Source of the DNA: Vibrio anguillarum
GTDB lineage: Bacteria; Pseudomonadota; Gammaproteobacteria; Enterobacterales; Vibrionaceae
DNA length: 64,000 bases
Direction: 5' to 3'
Assembly: GCF_001989995.2 (NCBI RefSeq)
Contig: NZ_JAHGUP010000027.1
Span: forward strand, 62,001 to 126,000
The position numbers were made by a program, and so were the translations under genes. Shown here in pieces: positions 59,590-64,000 of the stretch. Under the pieces are notes generated by a model, which saw only the letters and a list, made by a program, of their open reading frames with translations, made no database searches and was not told the origin of the DNA. How positions within the stretch are numbered: the stretch's first letter is position 1; each line of letters begins with the position of its first letter.

Positions 59590-61791
59590 TTAACTGAGAT
59601 CTTGCGGTTCAATATCTAACGACCAGCGAATTTTCTTGGCTAATGGTAACAGTCCAATCGCAGGCTTAGCACTCATCAATAGTTTTTGCATTTTGGAGCG
59701 ATGTTGAGTTTGCAGTAATAACTGCCAGCGATATTTGCCCGCTCTTTTCGCCAATGGGGCTGGAGTTGGCCCTAAGACTAAGCACGAATCATCAAATAAC
59801 GGATGCGCTTCTAACGTATGCCTAATTTGGCGTAAAAACTCTTCCACCATCGAAGCTTGATTGGATTCCGCTTTAAACAGTGTGAGATAGGTGTAAGGTG
59901 GCAACATCGCTATTTTCCGCTCTTCTAACGCGGTTTCTGCAAAATGACGATAATCCTTTTGCAACAGTGCTTGCAGCAAACTGTGTTCCGGGTGATGCGT
60001 TTGTAAAATCACTTCGCCGGGTTTACTAGCGCGCCCTGCTCGACCTGCCACTTGAGTAAATAGCTGCGCCAAGCGTTCGGCGGCACGAAAATCACTGCTG
60101 TATAGCGAACCATCCACATCCAATAACGCTACTAAAGTCACATCGGGAAAATGGTGCCCTTTAGCGAGCATCTGCGTGCCAATTAAAATCTGATACTCAC
60201 CTTGGCGAATCGATGATAAAGCACTTTCTAAACTGCCTTTACGACGCGTACTATCGCGATCAATACGCACCGTTTTATATTCGGGGAAAAGCTGCGCCAG
60301 TTGCGCTTCAAGTTGCTCAGTACCTACCCCAACCGTAACCAACTGAGTTGAACCACAACCTTGACACTGATGAACCACCGAACGTTGCGAGCCACAATGG
60401 TGACAGCGCATGTCACTGCTGTATTGGTGAAAGGTATAGTACGCATCGCAACGTTTGCACTCGGCAATCCAACCGCATTCATGGCACATCAGCGCGGGCG
60501 AGAAGCCGCGCCGATTGAGAAACAGCATCACTTGGTTACCTGCACTGAGGTGTTTTCTCATCTCAGCAATCAGCGGCGCTGATAACCCACTCTCTAAAAA
60601 CAGGCCTTTCACATCCAACACTTTGTTTTTAGTGGGAACCGCTACGCCCGCACGCTGAGTTAAGCTTAAGTGATGATATTTGCCACTCAATGCATTATGC
60701 AACGTTTCTAATGCTGGAGTGGCAGAACCGAGCACAATCGGGATCTGCTCAAGATTTGCACGCATTACCGCGACATCTCTTGCATGGTAGCGTAGGCTAT
60801 CTTGCTGTTTATACGAAGCGTCGTGCTCTTCATCAACAATGATGATACCTAGATCTGCAAAAGGCGTTAGCAGCGCTGAGCGAGTACCAATGATAATGCC
60901 CGCAATATTATCACGCGCCGCTAACCACGCGTTGAGGCGCTCGGTTTCATTGAGCCCCGAGTGGACCACGGCAACTGGCACATTAAATCGCTTACGAAAG
61001 CGGTTAATGGTTTGTGGTGTTAGACCAATCTCAGGCACCAGTACCAATGCCTGACGTCCTTTTTCTAAAACGGGCTTGATTAAGTTTAGATAAACTTCGG
61101 TTTTCCCTGAACCGGTGACCCCTTCAAGTAAATAGCATGCGAAATGGTGATGGCTATTAATTGAAGCAATCGCGATCGCTTGTTCTTGGTTTAGCTTGGG
61201 CTTTTCCACATCCGCTTCAACATTCTGCGGCCAAGCCGTCTGTGTCGGCCGTTTTTCCAGTGATTCTATCCAGCCTTTCTCTTGTAAGGTTTTGAGTACG
61301 CTGCTACCTACCTCTTCATCAATAAACAGTTGATGGGGCACAGCGCCAGACTCAAGCATCGTCATCACTTTGGCTTGCTTTACCGCTCGCCCGAATCCTT
61401 GCATGAGTTGATCGCGCCCACTGGGCGTCAGTTGCCACTCCACTAAGGTCGAAAAATCGGCCGCTTTCCCTTTGCGTAATGCGCCAGGCAATGCATTAAA
61501 TAACGTGTCGCCTAATGGGTATTGATAAAATTGGCTACACCATAACAGCAATTGATAGAGTTTCTCTGGCCAGACTGGCTGGCTATCGAGCACCGCTTTT
61601 AGCGGCTTTAATTGATCGACTGAAAACTCAGACTCACTGACTATAGCGGTGACGATACCCACCAGAGTTTGCCGACCAAATGGCACCGACACTCGTCCAC
61701 CAACAATCGGAAACAGATGACTTGGGATCTGATAATCAAACTGCTTATCCAATGGGACAGGTAAGGCAACGCGTGCAATGGTGGGGCGCAT
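59590..61791 (-). CDS. priA: Primosomal protein N' (replication restart helicase PriA)
   Basis: A 3'-5' helicase that recognises stalled forks and reloads the replisome. The 733-residue protein has the N-terminal DNA-binding domain (about 1-200). Helicase Walker A GVTGSGKT is at 224-231 and the DEEH box in IIVDEEHDASYKQQDS. Eight zinc-binding cysteines occur in CHECGWIAECKRC and CHHCGS...CQGCGS near 435-475. AERLAQLFTQVAGRAGR is the motif V/VI region. It stands alone between rpmE (divergent) and cytR. Confidence 0.97.
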   Translation of the reverse strand: MRPTIARVALPVPLDKQFDYQIPSHLFPIVGGRVSVPFGRQTLVGIVTAIVSESEFSVDQLKPLKAVLDSQPVWPEKLYQLLLWCSQFYQYPLGDTLFNALPGALRKGKAADFSTLVEWQLTPSGRDQLMQGFGRAVKQAKVMTMLESGAVPHQLFIDEEVGSSVLKTLQEKGWIESLEKRPTQTAWPQNVEADVEKPKLNQEQAIAIASINSHHHFACYLLEGVTGSGKTEVYLNLIKPVLEKGRQALVLVPEIGLTPQTINRFRKRFNVPVAVVHSGLNETERLNAWLAARDNIAGIIIGTRSALLTPFADLGIIIVDEEHDASYKQQDSLRYHARDVAVMRANLEQIPIVLGSATPALETLHNALSGKYHHLSLTQRAGVAVPTKNKVLDVKGLFLESGLSAPLIAEMRKHLSAGNQVMLFLNRRGFSPALMCHECGWIAECKRCDAYYTFHQYSSDMRCHHCGSQRSVVHQCQGCGSTQLVTVGVGTEQLEAQLAQLFPEYKTVRIDRDSTRRKGSLESALSSIRQGEYQILIGTQMLAKGHHFPDVTLVALLDVDGSLYSSDFRAAERLAQLFTQVAGRAGRASKPGEVILQTHHPEHSLLQALLQKDYRHFAETALEERKIAMLPPYTYLTLFKAESNQASMVEEFLRQIRHTLEAHPLFDDSCLVLGPTPAPLAKRAGKYRWQLLLQTQHRSKMQKLLMSAKPAIGLLPLAKKIRWSLDIEPQDLS

Positions 61792-62059
61792 AATCGACCG
61801 TTCGTTCTACAAAAAATGTGAAAAGACAGTCTACTGGATGCGTCACCGAAATTCGAGCTTCGTCATTGGACAAAAATGTGGCGAAAATAGCGGCGAAATG
61901 GCTTGATCCACTGAAGAGGATTCATTAATATATCGCGCCTTGATGATATGGCTTCTTGCTTGATGTTAAGCAGTCAGCGGTATCAACATTTTTTTATTAA
62001 CTACGTGTGGTGTCCGGCTTCGATTCGGATAGCGACGCGGCCCAATTAGAGGTTATCCC

Positions 62060-62275
62060 ATGAAAGCTGGTATCCATCCAGAGTACAAAGCAGTTAGCGC
62101 GACTTGTTCTTGCGGCAACTCTTTCGAGTTCAGCTCAACGCTAGGCAAAGATTCTATCCACCTAGACGTGTGTGACAAATGTCACCCATTCTACACTGGT
62201 AAGCAACGTATCGTTGATACTGGCGGCCGTGTAGATCGCTTCAACAAGCGTTTCGGTGCTCTTTCTAGCAAATAA
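62060..62275 (+). CDS. rpmE: 50S ribosomal protein L31, zinc-binding form
   Basis: A 71-residue ribosomal protein. It begins [20 protein letters not shown]. The zinc ligands are CSCG near 16-19 plus [11 protein letters not shown] near 37-47, so this is the cysteine-containing (C+) form rather than the zinc-free YkgM type. GAGG precedes the ATG. The gene is divergent from priA, as in E. coli, and has a strong terminator. Confidence 0.97.
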   Translation: MKAGIHPEYKAVSATCSCGNSFEFSSTLGKDSIHLDVCDKCHPFYTGKQRIVDTGGRVDRFNKRFGALSSK

Positions 62276-62296
62276 TCTCTTTTTTGCTAGAAAATT

Positions 62297-62324
62297 AAAA
62301 AAGGATGCTTCGGCATCCTTTTTT
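62297..62324 (+). terminator. Intrinsic terminator of rpmE
   Basis: AAAAAAGGATGC and GCATCCTTTTTT pair around TTCG, a stable tetraloop, with T6 following. Confidence 0.93.
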
Positions 62325-62480
62325 GTTGGCATTTTTTGTATAGTTGTCAGTACGCACTGGTCTTATCTGCGACATTTTCTCCATTTTTTGATGAAGCACG
62401 TCAGGTTCCCGCCTAGGAAGTTTGAGCGACATCCATTAGAATTATGGACCTTTTCCAATCCAACACGAGCACTTATACCT

Positions 62481-63758
62481 ATGTCTGATGACACTCACCA
62501 AGAATTAACGGCAGAAGAACAATTTCGCCAACGCGCACTCGATTACCATGCTTACCCAACCGCAGGTAAAATTGCCATTTCACTAACTAAGCCTGCCGAC
62601 TCGGCTGAAGACCTTGCTTTAGCTTACAGCCCGGGCGTCGCTGAACCGGTTCGTGAAATCGCACAGAACATCGACAACGTTTATAAATACACTGCGAAAG
62701 GCAACACCGTCGCTGTGATCTCAAACGGCACGGCTATTCTTGGTTTAGGTAACTTAGGTCCGATGGCTTCCAAGCCCGTCATGGAAGGAAAAGCGCTACT
62801 GTTTAAACGCTTTGCTGGACTTGATTCAATTGATATTGAAGTAAAACACCGCACAATCGATGAATTTGTCGATACGGTTGCCAATATCGCCGACACCTTT
62901 GGCGGCATCAACTTAGAAGATATCAAAGCACCAGATTGCTTTGAGATTGAACGCCGTTTGATCGAACGCTGTAATGTGCCTGTTTTCCATGACGATCAAC
63001 ACGGCACTGCGATTGTTACCGCAGCTGGCATGCTCAATGCGATTGAACTGCAAGGCAAGAAACTCAACGAATGCACTATCGTCTGTCTTGGCGCTGGCGC
63101 AGCAGCCACCGCTTGCATGGAACTATTGATTAAGTGCGGCGCAATGCGTGAAAAAATCTACATGCTTGATCGCAAAGGTGTGATTCATACTCGTCGCGAT
63201 GACATTAATGAATATAAGCAGTTGTTCGCTAATAACACCGACAAACGCACACTGGAAGATGTGATTGAAGGCGCTGACTTATTCCTAGGTGTGTCAGGCC
63301 CCAACCTGCTGCCTGCCGAAGCGCTAAAATTAATGGCCGATAAACCGATCGTATTTGCTTGCTCAAACCCGGATCCGGAAATTAAACCGGAACTCGCACG
63401 CGCGGTACGTGATGATTTAATTCTCGGCACAGGTCGTAGCGATTATCCAAACCAAGTCAACAACGTGTTGTGCTTCCCATTTATTTTCCGTGGCGCTTTG
63501 GATGTCCGTGCTAGTGAAATTAATGACCAAATGAAGCTAGCCGCAGTTGAGGCGATACGTGAACTGGCTAAAGAAGAAGTGCCGGCTGAAGTGTTGAAAG
63601 CTGCAGGCGTAAAAGCGTTAAGTTTCGGCCCTGAATACATCATTCCAAAACCGATGGACCCACGCCTACTGCCTCGTGTTGCTAAAGCGGTTGCTCAAGC
63701 AGCGGTTGACTCTGGCGTCGCTCGAATCGAGATGCCTGTCAATTACATGCAAGAATAA
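62481..63758 (+). CDS. maeB: NAD(P)-dependent malic enzyme (short form)
   Basis: It decarboxylates malate to pyruvate. From the ATG at 62481 (beginning MSDDTHQELTAEEQFRQ) the protein has 425 residues. It has the malic enzyme N-domain with KIAISLTKPADSAEDLALAYSPGVAEPV, KGNTVAVISNGTAILGLGNLG, and the metal/substrate motif EDIKAPDCFEIERRL...FHDDQHGTAIVTAAG near 155-190. The NAD(P) domain has CLGAGAAATACMELL. It lacks the phosphotransacetylase-like extension of E. coli MaeB. The open frame runs 75 codons upstream with no homology. No strong ribosome site is visible. The symbol is by function; orthology to long MaeB is partial. Confidence 0.88.
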   Translation: MSDDTHQELTAEEQFRQRALDYHAYPTAGKIAISLTKPADSAEDLALAYSPGVAEPVREIAQNIDNVYKYTAKGNTVAVISNGTAILGLGNLGPMASKPVMEGKALLFKRFAGLDSIDIEVKHRTIDEFVDTVANIADTFGGINLEDIKAPDCFEIERRLIERCNVPVFHDDQHGTAIVTAAGMLNAIELQGKKLNECTIVCLGAGAAATACMELLIKCGAMREKIYMLDRKGVIHTRRDDINEYKQLFANNTDKRTLEDVIEGADLFLGVSGPNLLPAEALKLMADKPIVFACSNPDPEIKPELARAVRDDLILGTGRSDYPNQVNNVLCFPFIFRGALDVRASEINDQMKLAAVEAIRELAKEEVPAEVLKAAGVKALSFGPEYIIPKPMDPRLLPRVAKAVAQAAVDSGVARIEMPVNYMQE

Positions 63759-63791
63759 TCACAAGCTTGAGCGGCTAAATGCCTCGCTCGA

Positions 63792-63822
63792 AAAAAAACC
63801 GCTGACTTTCAGCGGTTTTTTT
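63792..63822. terminator. Bidirectional terminator between the malic enzyme gene and metJ
   Basis: AAAAAACCGCTGA and TCAGCGGTTTTTT pair almost fully, with A and T tracts on both sides, between convergent genes. Confidence 0.9.
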
Positions 63823-63906
63823 ATATTCTGAGACACAGAGCCAAAGTCACAATGGCAACTTACCCAGTATCCTCTCGATTTTATCTCGTTGTACCGCAAT
63901 TACGCG

Positions 63907-64000
63907 CTACACTTCTTCATCATCATACGCTTCAAATTCAATGCCCATGGCGGTCATTAATGCTTTTGCTTCCGTCGGAATATCGTCTGGACGATCTTTT
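63907..64000 (-). CDS. metJ: Methionine repressor MetJ, C-terminal part
   Basis: The last 31 codons of an open frame run in from the right edge. They encode [18 protein letters not shown] followed by an acidic [11 protein letters not shown] ending. This matches the C-terminus of MetJ, the ribbon-helix-helix repressor that uses S-adenosylmethionine as corepressor. The DNA-binding part lies outside the window. Its position after the malic enzyme gene is as in V. cholerae. Confidence 0.85.
   Translation of the reverse strand, partial: KDRPDDIPTEAKALMTAMGIEFEAYDDEEV

Overview
This window looks like the larger chromosome of a Vibrio closely related to V. cholerae. Gene order matches what I remember of the V. 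cholerae xds to metJ segment: xds, trpS-gph-rpe-dam-damX-aroB-aroK, pilMNOPQ, mrcA, oxyR/prx-grx, argHGBC/argE, ppc, aphA, cysE-gpsA-secB, epmA, frdABCD, efp/epmB, groESL, tpiA, hslVU-ftsN-cytR, priA, rpmE, maeB, metJ. Vibrio hallmarks include AphA, a fused ArgH-ArgA, a Prx5-glutaredoxin hybrid beside OxyR, and small Vibrio families (DUF3624, DUF3135, VC2662-like). AphA differs at a number of residues from the V. cholerae protein as I recall it, so a neighbouring species is possible. No rRNA, tRNA or CRISPR array was seen.

Layout. 1-3081: secreted nuclease Xds (cut by the window edge) and a periplasmic solute-binding protein. 3237-14676: a long minus-strand block (trpS, gph, rpe, dam, damX, aroB, aroK) followed by the competence/type IV pilus operon pilMNOPQ. 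14826-21093: PBP1A, then a peroxide-defence module (oxyR, prx-grx, a flavin disulfide reductase) with a well-formed OxyR operator. 21287-27716: arginine biosynthesis, argCBGH diverging from argE. 27949-35899: ppc, the quorum-sensing regulator aphA with a LuxR/HapR-type site, cysE, gpsA, secB, a membrane rhodanese and epmA. 36144-41785: fumarate reductase, then efp facing epmB; with epmA this puts EF-P and both enzymes that beta-lysylate it within about 6.3 kb. 41839-49092: a surface-repeat protein and the groESL locus, disrupted by about 4.4 kb of foreign DNA. 49345-64000: an HTH regulator, small conserved genes, tpiA, a MATE pump, rraA, menA, hslVU, ftsN, cytR, priA, rpmE, maeB and the end of metJ.

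The main accessory feature lies inside the 3' end of groEL. A 3' fragment of groEL (42583-42894), still attached to the original terminator, is separated from the functional groEL (47104-48732) by an AT-rich segment. That segment holds an end-damaged IS630-family element, an orphan ParD-type antitoxin, and a divergent LysR/quinone-oxidoreductase pair. The two groEL copies share an exact 161-bp direct repeat (42734-42894 and 47249-47409) and differ downstream of it. The active GroEL therefore carries an acquired C-terminal tail. The junction shows microhomology. This pattern fits either homology-facilitated illegitimate recombination after DNA uptake or Campbell-type integration of a circle carrying a groEL fragment. 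Much of the remaining sequence is conserved housekeeping, with several readable regulatory sites (OxyR, HapR, ArgR, CRP/FNR, sigma-32).
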